Below the pieces are notes generated by a model. The model was not told the DNA's origin. It saw only the letters and a list, made by a program, of their open reading frames with translations, and searched no databases. The translations under genes were made by a program, and so were the position numbers. Below, one piece after another: positions 21,873 through 33,898 of a DNA stretch of 64,000 nt. Every line of letters starts with the position of its first letter. Within the stretch, counting starts at the first letter, position 1. This DNA comes from Kondoa malvinella (Eukaryota; Basidiomycota; Agaricostilbomycetes; Agaricostilbales; Kondoaceae): contig BCIM01000009.1 in assembly GCA_039545315.1 (NCBI GenBank), positions 558,001-622,000 of the forward strand, written 5' to 3'.

Positions 21873-24012
21873 CTAAGCCTCCATCTCTACATCACCAGCT
21901 TCGGAGAATGCTGATCCAACCGAATTCGCTTCCGACTGCTCTGCGCCATCTGCTTCGACCGAGGTGTTGTCTGCGTAGCTGGGCACTTCCACCTTGATGT
22001 CTTCGTCACTGACATTGGTCGATGGATCGCCCGAGTCCTGATCTTGGGCTGCTATCTCTGCTTGAGCTGTTCGACTGCCTTTGATCATCTTTTCGCGACC
22101 GTTCGACATGACCAAATACTGCATCTTGATGTCAGCCGAGCTTTATATAACCAGACTCAAGCACTCACATCATCTTCAACAGTCAGATCATAGTCCTGCT
22201 TCTTGGCGCCAGCAGGCAAAGTAGGCACATAAGGTTGGACCTTCAGCCCACGCGCTCCAGCAGCTGCCTCGATATTGGCTTGCTCCGCTTCTTCATAAGC
22301 CGCAACTTCAGCGACTGGATCTACTTCTGCTTCTTCGGTGCCGCGCAGACGTCGAGATGATCTAGAGCCTGCCGTGGATGCGGCAGCAGTACGAGCAGAG
22401 CGCCGACTGCAATGATAGTCAGCCATAGCCAAGACACATTCGCGACGAACTACTCACGTTGTTGGTTCAGGCGAGTCCATCTCAAAATTCTCGTCATTGG
22501 TTGTACTTCTTCTAGCTCTTTTGGAAGCTCGCCTGTCGTCGGTGCTGCAAGACGCTTGAGTGCGCTTCTCTGAGAGCCTGACAGGACGTACTCGCGATGT
22601 CCAGCAGTAACATAAGCATTTGCGCCATCCTCAATAGCCTTGTAGTCTACTCGTTTCGCAGCCGCTCTTCGTCCCAAGGTTTCACGCGGTATGTGGACTG
22701 GGACTTCTTTGGGCAGAGCTTCAATTCTCTCCTTCTCCTTCTTTTTTTCCAGCTCTTTCTGAACTTCTAGTCGCTCAGCAGCAAGACCTGCGAGGCGTTC
22801 TTCGCATTCGCCAATCTTGTTAGCGACTACATTGAGAGTCATGAGACCTGGCAGCAGAAGATCATTTCATAGCATACCTTGCTTGTTGATCTTTCGAACA
22901 AGGGAATTCTCTTCTGCGTTTCCGAGCTTCTTCTGCGGTGACACTTTGCCAGGTGAACCAGATGACGAAGCTTTGGGCGGAGAGTTTTTGATGTCCTCGC
23001 CAAGGTTGGCCAGCTCAGCCTCGACACTGGAAACTGTCTCTGCATACATCTTGAGCAATGTTAAAGGCAGCTGTAGGAGACGATGACAAACCCCATGCAC
23101 TTGTGACTCGATAGGGATTACCACCTTTGTAGATCCGAGCAGAATCATCAAGATGCCAATACGTCGCTTTGTTCTTGTCTCTTCCGAGCGGCTCGATGAC
23201 CAACACATTCTCGAAAGCTGCTCGTCGCGCAACTCGTTGCGTTTGCACTGGAGTAAAGTCAATGACAGAAGTGGGGTTCTACGAAAGGCGTGCTCACGAT
23301 TGTAATGCTCAGTAATCACATCTCGTATCGTAGTGTTGTACGCGAGGCAGTGGTCGACAAGTACCCGGAGCAACACAACCTGCTCAACTTTCAGAACAAA
23401 CGCTTTCGATCCAATGTCGAGCTTACCCTGTCCTTCAGACCCAATGTCCAGAACTCTTTGTTACCAGAGAGAATATTGCCAGTAGGAGTGTAGAACTGCG
23501 TGAAAGCTCAGAGACCTTCGTTGGACTTGCAGACGACACTCACTGCATGATCCCAAAACGCAGTATGTTCAGGTCTGCGCTCCTCGACAAACTTGCGAAG
23601 CCACTCTAGCCTACTACGCGCTGTTGAGGATGGATGCAAGAGCAAATGAAACCAGGTGAGAATCGGCTGCATTGAAGGCTTCCAATCCTCGCCTAGCCCT
23701 TCTTCGAGATGATCTGCAGGAGGACCCGACTCTTCTTGCAAGGCTTCCTCGAATTGAACAGCTGTGCTTGGCCAAGACCATTCTTCTGCGATTGGCGAAA
23801 ACTACAGCACACATGAAGATGAGCTACTGTCGCGTACAGAAAGCTTCAAAGAGGGGCTCACCTTGACTAGAAAAGCGTAGACATATGCTGCTTGCCAGTC
23901 TGAAGAAAGCTAAAGCAGGCAAGGGTCAGGCGAATCGTTAAAGTGCTTCGACTTTGGATCTCACTTCGTAGGGCGCTGCACTGGGATCTGCGACTTCGAT
24001 AGCAAAGGACAT
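21873..24012 (-). CDS. DDT/WHIM-domain chromatin-remodelling accessory protein
   Basis: The gene is built from about nine exons. It starts MSFAIEVADPSAAPYE, joined by a 55-base intron to LSSDWQAAYVYAFLVKF, a DDT-like N-terminal block. Then come HAVFYTPTGNILSGNKEFWT, VEQVVLLRVLVDHCLAYNTT (WHIM1-like) and ENVLVIEPLGRDKNKATYW followed by HLDDSARIYKGGNPYR; the PLGRD...YW...DDSR(I/L)Y block is the WHIM2 signature of CECR2/RSF1/BAZ-type subunits of ISWI remodellers. A basic/acidic coiled coil (LEKKKEKERIEALPKE) and an acidic tail ending GDVEMEA follow. Nuclear nucleosome-spacing function is inferred from the family. No bromodomain or PHD finger was seen. The F-box gene ends only 161 bases upstream. 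Confidence 0.75.
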
Positions 24013-24173
24013 GGCGACGCTCTGTTGCTGTCTGACGGCCGTGTCGAGAAGAGCGTGATCGAGAGCCTCAGCGCGCGCAGCAAACGTTTCACAATGTTTA
24101 GAAATTTCAGCACGCCTCTCAGGAAGCTCAAGTAGCTCTATTCTACATTCGGATGCACATCTTCTAAGCTCTA

Positions 24174-27015
24174 CTAAGGCCCGCCAAAGCCCACACCAAC
24201 AGGCATCTGTCAATTACACGCGATCAGTCAATCCAAAGATGGAATACACTTGCGCTCGCTTACTCCAAACATGCCCATCCCCATAGCCATACCAGGAGCA
24301 AGTCCTGGACCCATTTGATCCATGTTGATCTCAAAAGGACCAAGTCCGCCCATGCCATCTATTTGGTTAGATGTCTGATGGAAACAGGCGCCTCTGACGG
24401 CAAGCGCAGTCTGGAGAGTGTTTCGATGGTTGTTGCTCCAATGCAGATCGTCGTGAACCACAGTTACACTATTCATCGTCAGTCTGTTGCATAGGTTCGA
24501 TAGAAGGATACGCACCATCGCAATTTCGATAGTCTCCGTTTTCCAGCCTTTGTTGGCAAGTTGAGCAGCTTGGCTACCCTTTGGGGCTCGATGGCCGGAC
24601 AGTAACCCCATAAGAGGACCTCCATTGCAGGAGGCAGGACACCAAAGATGGCCGAGCTGGCCAATGGACCGTTGAAAGTAAGCTGAGTCAATTTCTTGAA
24701 CTGCGAGATGAAAGTGTTGAGGAGGTATGCTGACATTTCAGGCGATGTGGAAGGAGGGAGATCCCGAGAGCGCGGGTGCCATTCATGAGGGATGTTGAGT
24801 TCCAGATTGATGAGCGTTGGCGCGTGTTTGCAGAGCATGCTAGTTAATCCACCTCGAGTAAGTTGAGAGCCGGGCTCGACGAGCTTGAAGACCTCTAGAT
24901 GTCCGATCGCCTGAATGTAGCATGTTCTCTCAGATGAATACAGCAAAAAACAAAACTGCACGCACGCCATCCAATAGAGCCTCTATTTCAGCAGCTGGGC
25001 ACTTCGGTGACGTGAACGCGACATTGGTCAGCCGACATGCGAGAGGTTCAACAAAGCTGAAAGATGTAGAAGCAGTGGTTGCGGCTGCCGCGAGTTCTGT
25101 CAAGCGGAAGAGACCCTCTATCAGAACATACTGAAGAGCGTCTCATGCGACTGACCGAAAAGATCTAGACCGACCAATTTTGGCCAATTTTTCGCCATAG
25201 TAGCGACGCGTTCCGTTGACAAGATCATTGGGTATTTCGAGTCCTTACCAGACCGCATGCTGACATCTTCCAGCTCGGTCAATTGTGACATTGCTTCTGA
25301 TAGTCCAGGCCAAGCAGATCTAAGTGCATTTGGTTTGAGCTTGAGCACTTTCAGTCGACAACAGACTGGAGAGAGCGCTCAGCGCGTACAGGATAGAAGA
25401 GAAGATTGCATACGGTTGACTGCCTTGATGACAAGATCCATAGCACCTCTGCCCAAACTCGCAGCATGAGTACCGCATGCTGTAATCCGCCCAATCGAGA
25501 TCAGCTGAAAACCCCAGCGAACTTGATAGTCGCTTACCGATGTGAATTTCCAGCCCTTGGACCATGCGTGCTAAACTTCGATCAGGCGCAGCAGACCCAA
25601 TCATAGCCATTTCGACATCCTCCTTCTCCTCATCGAACGCAGACACCTGTTCGCCCTCCAATGTTCTCACAAAGAGATACAACTGATAAGCCGACATGAT
25701 TGGAATCATTGTTTGGCCATAAACGATCTTCCTGGCCGCATGCAAGAAAGGTTTGTTGATCAGAGCTAGAGGTAAAGCGACTTCTCGAGGTAGACCTTCA
25801 GGGTAAGACCAAGTATCTTCTGGGACGTGATAGTCTTCTCGCCAGAGCGAGTCGGCGATGCGTTTGTCTTCGAGCTCGCCTTCACGCAAGACTCGGGCAA
25901 CCAAGGAGGAAGTCTCGGAATCTGTTTCCCAATTGTCGGAAGAGCCTTCGTCCTCGTCTGATGGTTCGTCTGTGAGACATGCCCAAAAGTTAGCGATCAT
26001 AAACCGCTTGTCGTGAGAATGACGCACAATCCTCATCCTCGTCATCTTCCTCCGATTCAGACACGCTCGCCAAAGCAGGCATTTCATTTTCCTCGTCATC
26101 CGTGCTAGGCAACGGACTCGCGTGCGGGTTCTGCCTAGCTCGAGATGCAACAGCCGGCCGAGCTCCTTCCGCATCTGACGAATCCACACTTTCGAGCGCA
26201 GGCAATTCATCCAAATCCATGTCCCGATTAGGAGAAGTAGGGTTCGGTAGTTGAGCATCAGGTGGATCATCTGCTGGAGTGTTGATGGGCGGAGAAAACA
26301 TGCCTGCGAATGGGTTATTGCCGTTTTGGCCAATAATGTTGGCAGTGCGCTGGACATTGCGTTGAAACATGTTGAAGAACCCGCCTCTGTCTGCTGGTTC
26401 GGGTGGATTAGCACGAGCAGGTGCTAGGGCAGGTACTGGGTTGGCTCGACCTGCTGGAGCAAAGGCTTGCGCATTTGGGTTGAGCGGTGTAGGCAATGCA
26501 GCATTGGCTGAGGCTGCGAATGCAGGTGCAGCTGGAATCGCTGGAGCAGCAGGTCTTTGAGCGTTGTTGGCAGCTGCAGGGCGGGCATTTGCATTCGCGT
26601 TTCCGTTTTGCTGCGGCCGCTGATTATGCCCATTCCCTTGACCAGCTCCGTGAGCCATTTGCGGTCCTTGTAAACCAGCAGCGCCAAAGACTTGACCCAG
26701 AATGCCGCCAAGGAAGCCATTCAAATCCGGCTTTGACGACAAAAGGTTAGAAGACCAAACAGCAGATTGGCATGGTATAGCGTACTTGATCTCCAGCTTC
26801 AGGCAAATCATCTGGCCCTGGATCAACGAAGCCAAGATCCTCTTCAAAGTCAGGCATGCCCAATGGTCGATGCGAGCTTGTCAGGCGGTCTTTCTGCACA
26901 ATGAGGTCTACCCATGTAGCAATCTGGATGAAAGCGATAAGCGAGCGCGCAGTAGGAAGGAAATAGACAGGCTCACGTCTTCAATGAGCTCTGGAGGTAG
27001 CTTTGACAGCGACAT
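24174..27015 (-). CDS. F-box / leucine-rich-repeat protein
   Basis: The start MSLSKLPPELIED joins IATWVDLIVQKDR across an intron, giving an N-terminal F-box-like helix pair (LPPELI.DIATWVDL). Next comes a long A/P/N-rich linker encoded at about 26000-26740, then acidic DDEDED segments, and then a repeat region with leucine-rich blocks such as TELEDVSMRSG, PKLVGLDLFGQS, KKLTQLTFNGPL and TLINLELNIPHEWHP, each on a separate exon. The C-terminus is rich in Met and Gly (MGPGLAPGMAMGMGMFG) and ends MPVGVGFGGP at 24174. F-box/LRR proteins are substrate receptors of SCF ubiquitin ligases; the target is unknown. Exon borders in the middle are only approximate. Confidence 0.7.
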
Positions 27016-27405
27016 GGCTGCGGCTTTGCAAGACAGCTGAGAACTTGAGATGTTTTTGGCCCACCGACTTGACAGAGGGAAGCTTCTGGCAATGAATTAC
27101 TGGCGAAAACGGGGTATCAACGCGTCTAATTGGGTAAAGAGAGGCTTGTCTAGCAATAACGAGGTCGTTTGGAATCAACTAGTTTCGAGCTGGATCCGTG
27201 CTGAAGAGCATAACATTGCCACGAGAAGTCGACGTCTATGTACAGTAATACTGTCGATCTATTCCGTGATACGACGAACATACTTTTCCAACAAAAAGCC
27301 GAAAGAACCTATAGGCAAATGAGCATCGTCCGAGTAGCGAGCAGCGGACTTACTTTCAGCTTGCTTCATGGGCTGTGTTCTGCCATATAGCTGCTGCTTA
27401 TGCTG

Positions 27406-27757
27406 TCATCTTGCATAGTTTGCCAATGTCCGTTGGTACGCCTGTCAATGACAACTACATAAGTCTAAGAGCAGACAAACGTGCAGCTACGAACTGACCT
27501 GAACAGCTTCCGAATACTGGGCTTGACTGGCTCTCCAAGCTTCTAGATCTCTCTCATAGCTTGCCCTTTTTGCGCTCGTCTCTGCCAATGACTGCTCGTA
27601 GGCTTTTTGCTGTCAAAGGCATTAGCGAGAAGGAGTAGATGACAAAAAGGAAGCCTGCTTGATCAAGGTATTGATCTATTCTTTTCAACCATTCCTTCTG
27701 CATCTTTTCCAAAGGTGTCGTTTTGCTCTTGATGCTCTTACTCAACTTGCTCGTCAT
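27406..27757 (-). CDS. Tiny coiled-coil protein (about 81 residues)
   Basis: Three short exons give MTSKLSKSIKSKTTPLEKM, IDQYLDQ, then QKAYEQSLAETSAKRASYER, DLEAWRASQAQYSEAVQ and AYQRTLANYAR with a stop at 27406-27408. The product is a continuous charged helix with heptad-like spacing, and the frame is kept across both introns, which argues that it is real. The first intron (27610-27658, 49 bases) begins GCAGG instead of GT. A GT donor inside it is possible but would leave an intron of only 34 bases. The function is unknown; such proteins are often assembly factors or small complex subunits, but nothing here points to one. Confidence 0.55.
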
Positions 27758-28732
27758 CTTTCGTTCGAAGGTATGGAAAGATAGATACATTTGGAAAGAG
27801 CAACGTGAAAGATCATATAGGAGTAGACGAACGTGCGGTAGAAATCAAGATAGAGAAGAGAAGGGGTTGCTTAGGTCACGAACGCGTGTTATTAGGTCAA
27901 GGGCTCGACGTAAAGAAGGATTGGAAGAAGTTGGCAGCACACGTGGGCTTGAGCTGCGCAGTATAGTGGGACAACGTTCTGGTTAATGTTGGCATAGAAT
28001 TATAGACGGCGCAGAAAGACGCGATGCAGGTAGGCCTTCAGGATAGGACCAGAGGTACCGACCAGATCTGGAGTGATATACTCAGTTCGCGGAGGCCTAA
28101 GTACATATTAGCTCACCATAAGAAGGCAACCCACTAGTCGTCTTAAGAGGAGTAGACTAATAAGTACAGATACCACGGTGGTGTAAACGCTGTCGCCGTG
28201 CAAACATATCGGACATGCAAAAGGGAAGGTGAGGATGATAATCTTTATCGACCTGAGTGACAGAGCGCAGACCAAGATGTAGCTAGTAGCCAAACAGTAC
28301 AAATGTACGTTAGGCGTTCAAGCGGGATGTCAAGACACTGGGTTAATGGAGATGGGCAGTAGCGCCAAGACCAGTGTCGTAGGTTAGCTTACCAGATAGA
28401 GGACCAGCTTGATGGGTTGTCAATCGCCTCTTCGCACGTGACTGGACGAGCAGTATACCAGAGGAGAGCGCAAGTAGCGTATCGGAGGACTGCACTGGAC
28501 GTGCACATGGGATAGCGAGATAGAAGGGTAGATCGGCTTCTTAAGCAGTCGGAAGATCACAGCCCAAAGCGCGCAGAAGTATGAGCGTTACGAAGGCAGG
28601 CAGAACAGCTCGTCGAATGAAACAGGCGTGAGAGTAGGTAGCCAGAAGGAAACACAACCATTTCATTGTCTCGCTCCAAACCAGGCGCAGATATTTTTCT
28701 TGTCCTAAACTACCGAGGCCACTTAGACAGAG
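27758..28732. other. Gene-poor stretch
   Basis: These 975 bases form one of the longest empty stretches in the window. They lie between the divergent starts of the coiled-coil gene (minus) and the membrane protein gene (plus). Short open frames show no plausible splicing or domain. An intron-acceptor-like site just before 28733 leaves room for an unseen upstream exon of the plus-strand gene. Confidence 0.4.
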
Positions 28733-29783
28733 ATGGACGAAGACGAGCCGCAGCCCACAAATGGCCCAACAGCGACACAGGGCAATGCAGCTTCTCGCAC
28801 CGTGTCAATCGCCCAAAGTGCCCCAGCAGGCAAAGTCTCCATGTATGCTTCTGCTCTTACGCGTGCTGAGATGCAAACCTGATTATGGGAATAGGGTCAA
28901 TCCAGCAGCTACGAGTACAGGTCAGCGTTGACAACATCTGCACCGTCGCAGAGATTGATAAACTATCTTTAACGGTGGACAGCTACTTTGATCAAAATTC
29001 TACCTAGTTCGACATTCACGCTCGAATGGAGTTACTCTGACTTGATTGCAACTCCTACTTCATGTCGGTTCATGTCCTGTTGTGCCGACGTTGGCTCATC
29101 AGGTCTTTGAACTTGCAGTGACGATCGAAGCCTTCTGCTCGCAAAATGGTCAAACGTATACTGTTGCTACGTGAGCTTGCATCTAGTTCTATTTGACGTG
29201 TTGTGCTGATTGCATCTCAATTTTCAGCATTCCGTGAGTGAGATGGAGGATCAGGCGTTTTCGTCGCTGAAACTTTGGCTCTCTCACAGAGCTCAACAAA
29301 CTACCTACGAGTGGGATATAGCGGCTCAAGAAGCTACAGTAGGCGCGAGACCTTGGGCGTAAGTCTACTATCTTCATACCCTGAATACAATCGACGCTGA
29401 CGTTCTTGACCCGCAGAGAGGCGAATTACGTCTTCAGGATGTATGGTGATGGAGGTCTGGCCGCAGCGCCTCAGTGAGTCTATATGCCTTCGAAGCATTT
29501 CGGTGTGCAGGCTAACTTTGAGCTTCAGACCAGGTCGTCTCTCTCCAAACGTTGGCCCTCAATTCGCCATGTACCGCGTACGTATCCGACGCCGCTTGTG
29601 GGTTTTTTGCTCACTGGCGGCGCGTGCGATGTCGTACAGGCCGCAGCATACACTCCACTGTCCGACTTTGACATGTCGCAATTCTCTGCTACACTCCGTG
29701 TCCTTCCCATCAATTCCCTCGCATTATGGACCACCCTGCTCTGCCTATCGCTGGGCGCTATGCGACTATTTCGCCGTCGCTGA
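28733..29783 (+). CDS. Single-pass membrane protein, DUF7137-like (tentative)
   Basis: About eight exons assemble into roughly 200 residues. Recognisable blocks are TLIKILPSSTFTLEWSYSDL, IATPTSLTIEAFCSQNGQTY, TTYEWDIAAQEATVGARPWA, EANYVFRMYGDGGL, PGRLSPNVGPQFAMYR and AAYTPLSDF, ending with a transmembrane helix (NSLALWTTLLCLSLGAM) and a basic RLFRRR tail at the stop. I recall this block order from a fungal extracellular beta-sandwich family (annotated DUF7137). If so, the body faces outward or into the lumen and the basic end is cytosolic, which would need a signal peptide; none is visible, so a 5' exon may be missing. One internal exon is only 6 bases (29228-29233). Confidence 0.6.
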
Positions 29784-30188
29784 TAATGTCTCTCACACTT
29801 CTGGACGGACATTTAGCATCTCATTTCTTTACCCTGTACACCTTTTTAGCTGGCATAGCTATACCATAGACACTACATATACGTTATCGTACGTTTTCGC
29901 ATGCGGCTTCTCGAACCTATGACGCGATTTTTTATCACCTCGTGCTAGGTATTGTTGCTCCAGGTCGTCCACTTTTGACCTGACATGCCAGAATCCAGTA
30001 CTGACCCAGCAACACCAGCATACAAGACTCATCCTCATCCAGATCATTTACCAAACGGCGAAAACGCGAGGAGAAACGCCTCAGGTCAGTTCAAGTCTGG
30101 CCTTTCTGCTATATTTTGCCGTTTGGTCGTCGTGCTAAGTCCCCGTTTGTTGTGACTAAGCAGACGACGAGACGTACGACCGCTTACG

Positions 30189-31702
30189 ATGAGCCCTAAC
30201 GCCATGTCGGACGTCGATGTCGAATCAAGTGGTTCGCCTGTTCAGCAATCAAACATGACGGACCGCAAAGGCAAAGACGCAGGCAACAGCCCAAATGCAA
30301 GAAGTGCTAGTATCTCTGTAGCGGATGGAGAAGACACGCAAGGGGTCAGTGGTGTTCTTTACATGACCTCGCTGTTTTGCCCTCCTTTGCTGATTGTTGG
30401 GCTCTTGAACAGCTATGTAATCGTCATCCTGCTCCTGCATCAATGGCCGGCGCACCTATTCGAGTTGGAGTGAGCGAAGACAAGAACAAGAAATGCAGAA
30501 GAACAATGGAAGACTCGCATGCGTTCATTTACGATTTCGATGGAGTTCGAGGTCAAGGCTATTTCGCCATTTTTGACGGTCACGCTGGCAAACATGCAGC
30601 TGAATGGTGTGGTCAGCATTTCCATGAAGTATGTCTTTGACTATTGGCTCAGTCAGCACTCGCTAATTTTGTCAATAGTACCTGCTTGATCAACTTCACT
30701 CGAAACCTGAACTACCTATTCCTGATCTCCTCAATTCGACCTTTCACCATGCAGATACTGAATTGTCAAAGTTAGCAGCAGAAGATGGCACACATTCAGG
30801 TTGCACAGCCGTCACTTGTTTTCTTCGACTTGAAGACATGGACGGCAAACCTATTCCTGCATCGGTAGCCAGCTCACCCGCCATTACTCCCAACAGCAGT
30901 GTACCTTCCGTAGCGCCTTCCGAGAGCGAGGAAGAGAAACGACGATTCGGTGACGGCGTACACCGAGAACGGATACGTGGCTTCCTTTCTTCTTCTCGCT
31001 CTTCTTCTGGTACGAGCCTCAACAAGAAAGGTGTGGAAACGCCGCCGGATTCGATACCGCATGGTACAGCACCTGGAAGCAAGAGGACGTTGTATACGGC
31101 TAATGTTGGAGATGCGAGAGCGGTTCTTTGGTGCGTGGCTGTGCTTTGGTGTAGCGGCTCGCTGCTTACTTTGAGCATATAATGCACAGTCGAGGCGGCA
31201 AGGCAGTCAGATTGACTTATGACCATAAAGGCTCGGATGCGCAAGAAGCGAAACGAATCACTGATGCTGGAGGTTTCGTTATGAACAATCGTGTCAATGG
31301 TCAGTGACCTCGAGAGCACAGCGAATGTGATGCTCATTTCGTTGGCTCTTGTGATAGGCGTGCTGGCTGTTACCAGATCGTTGGGAGATTCGGCAATGAA
31401 AGAGTTTGTGGTGGGCTCGCCTTACACTACCGAGACGACGTTAGGGCCAGACGATGACTACCTTATTATCGCCTGTGATGGGGTGCGTGACGAATTGAGT
31501 CTAATCGCTTCATTGCTGATTGGAAGTTTTTCGTTTCATACAGCTGTGGGATGTATGCGAAGACCAAGAAGCCGTCGACGCAATCACCAAAGCCAAGCTT
31601 TCCGACCCACAACAAGCCAGTCGCGTCCTGCTCGACCTCGCACTCTCTCGTTTCAGCTCTGACAATCTATCAATCATGATTGTTGCTCTGAAGCAAGGAT
31701 GA
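30189..31702 (+). CDS. PTC1: PP2C-type Ser/Thr protein phosphatase (PTC1-like)
   Basis: All PP2C motifs are present in order: [34 protein letters not shown] (metal-binding DGH), [61 protein letters not shown] (metal Asp) and [13 protein letters not shown]. About six exons are needed; the LWDV exon joins CDG across an intron at about 31483-31543. A Ser/acid-rich insert of about 70 residues ([14 protein letters not shown] region) interrupts the catalytic domain. Yeast PTC1 dampens MAP-kinase signalling such as HOG. The start is uncertain: 30189 is the first ATG of the main exon, but an upstream ATG at 29985 (MPESSTDPATPAYK) could be joined by splicing. Confidence 0.88.
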
Positions 31703-31997
31703 CTAGGCCGCCCAAAGCGTTCACGCAAGGCGGGCATGTTTCTATAATCTATTGTGGCACAGACGAGCGAAGTGGTGGAGCGTGGAAGGAAGGAAAAGGT
31801 CGGTTGTTGGGTAGTAATTCTCGGTACACTGTACAAGGACTCTTCACTATAACCGCTATGGATATACTTTGCAATCAGCTTGACAGACGTCTTGTTGCCT
31901 TTCTTGCATGTGAATATTTTGTCTCCACACATCCAGGTACACCTCTTCTGACGCGTCTGGCTGCATACAGGACTCTACAACATCCATACAGATTATA

Positions 31998-33498
31998 ATG
32001 AGCGACTCCGGGTGAGTGGACATCGCGCTGCACGAGCTCGACGACTGAATGCCTTTGGTAAAGTGTTCATGCATTAGCGGGATCTCTGGGCGGCATGCTG
32101 GCCAGTGAGTAGTACTCGCACACGGCTAAATAGAAATACGACGCTGATGTACTCGAGCAGTGACTGTGACCTGTAAGCGAGAATTGCGAGCTGCATGAAC
32201 ATCCGCTCAAGTCTGCCAGATCCTCTCATCAACATTTCCACCAAAGCCCAAGTGGAGACGCGCAAGTCTGACGAGGTATGTCATATATCTCGACAGTGAG
32301 CAGCCAGCTAAAAGCCGCTCGCAGTCTTCCATAACTGTAATCAAGCGAGCTTTGGAGCGCGATGGTCTGGCTTCTCTCTTTCAAGGCTTGGACTCTTCCC
32401 TTGTCGCTATTGGAGTGACCAACTTTGTCTATTGTATGTCTCTCAGCGCACAGCAATTGACCTGCTCATTGTCAAGGCAGACTTCTGCTTTGAAGAAGCT
32501 CGGCATATCCTGCTGAACATCAAGAAGAGCAAAAGCAAGTTGAACAGTGCAACGCTGAGCACACTCGAAAGTATTCTAGCTTCGACAATATCGGGCATAG
32601 CGACGAGTCTCTGCGTGAACCCGATATGGGTAGTCAACACGCGTCAAATGTGAGTCCTGAAAGACCTGATACTAGCCTTCAGTTCGCTCACGCTGGGAAT
32701 GTGACGTTTCTAGCTCACAAAAGTCTTCAGCGGATAAACAGCGCTTAAGTTTCCTCGGCACTTTCAAACACATTCTCGACACGGAGGGGCCGAGTGCTTT
32801 GATGCGAGGTCTTGGCCCAGCTTTAGTGCTGGTGATCAATCCTATCCTTCAGGTCAGTATTTCAGCGAACTTGAGGGATGTCCTCTTTTTGAGCTACTTT
32901 GCCGACAGTACACTTCTTTCGAGCAACTGAAGAATCTTCTTGTCGCGCGTCGACTGGCAGCACTACCAACACAGACTATCAGAGGTACAGCTGGGAGCAT
33001 ACTGGATCGGCCTGCTCAGCTGCCACTTTCGGACATCGATTACTTCCTGCTTGGCGCTCTATCGAAACTCTGTAGGCCTGATGCTTCTCTTTTCGATGTC
33101 TGCTGACGATAGCTTCTAGTCGCTACCGGTCTCACTTATCCTTATCTGACCCTGAAGAGCAGAATGCAAGCTGGTCAAAGCACTGATACATCAGCTCTTT
33201 CCGCTCTACACAGGATCTTCAGAGATGAAGGTAGATCCGCTCTACGAGCAGTCTTAATATAGCTGACCTGCTCTCAAGGCGGCATCAAAGCTCTTTACAG
33301 AGGCGTTTTGCCAAAACTCACTCAATCGGTCTTGATGAGTGCTATTCTCTTCGCTTCCAAGGTACGGACCGCGCTATATAGCTTTGCCTGACTTGATCAT
33401 GCTTGATTCCACAGGAACGACTGTATCAGTACACCAAGTCATTGATCCTTCGCTATGCAGCATTCAAAACTGGTCAAAGGAATCTAGCGAAAGCTTGA
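31998..33498 (+). CDS. Mitochondrial-carrier-family protein, PMP47/ANT1-like peroxisomal carrier
   Basis: The first exon (MSDSG) joins VHALAGSLGGMLAM, then a 12-base exon (32161-32172) and YPLINISTKAQVETRKSDE. This reproduces the first helix and P-x-x-x-x-(ST) signature of PMP47/ANT1 carriers. The second and third repeats carry NPIWVVNTRQ and YPYLTLKSRMQ, with the ends FQGLDSSLVAIGVTNFVYY, MRGLGPALVLVINPILQ and YRGVLPKLTQSVLMSAILF. The protein ends ERLYQYTKSL...RNLAKA at 33496-33498. These carriers exchange adenine nucleotides across the peroxisomal membrane; ATP/AMP exchange here is inferred from the similarity. Eight or nine introns are present. Confidence 0.82.
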
Positions 33499-33790
33499 AC
33501 GTAGTCAAATCGTCTGTGCGAGCCAATGTATTACTATCTGTGCAATGTATGAACAGCTTGTTCTCCCAGCATGCCTGCTATTTTGGTACAGAAGGGACTT
33601 TGTGCGGTGCTCAAACCATTTGAATTTTCACGAGGTCTCCCAGTCTCTGTACATCTTCTTCCATCTGTTCGTGTGCAGCATGTGCCCGCTGGCGGCGCGC
33701 CTCACAGCGTCATGCACAAGCCATAATTAGACCATTTAGCCGATTCCGACGCTGCCTCTTTCGTGTGCAACTTGTACCGCCCGCCAGAGC

Positions 33791-33898
33791 CGTATAAAGC
33801 CTCCTCTTCTCTTCTCTTGTTCCGTCTCAATTCATCATACTCGTCTCGATTCATCATACTCATTCTTGCAAGATCTTTCAAGCTCTAACCCCATCAGC
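33791..33898 (+). promoter_or_regulatory. TATA-type core promoter with CT-rich initiator region
   Basis: TATAAA occurs at 33793-33798, about 100 bases before the ATG of the small secreted protein. It is followed by a pyrimidine-rich stretch (CCTCCTCTTCTCTTCTC) and two copies of TCGATTCATCATACTC-like sequence around 33826-33862. This layout is common in strongly expressed or inducible fungal genes. The rest of the gap back to 33499 shows no coding sequence. Confidence 0.55.
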
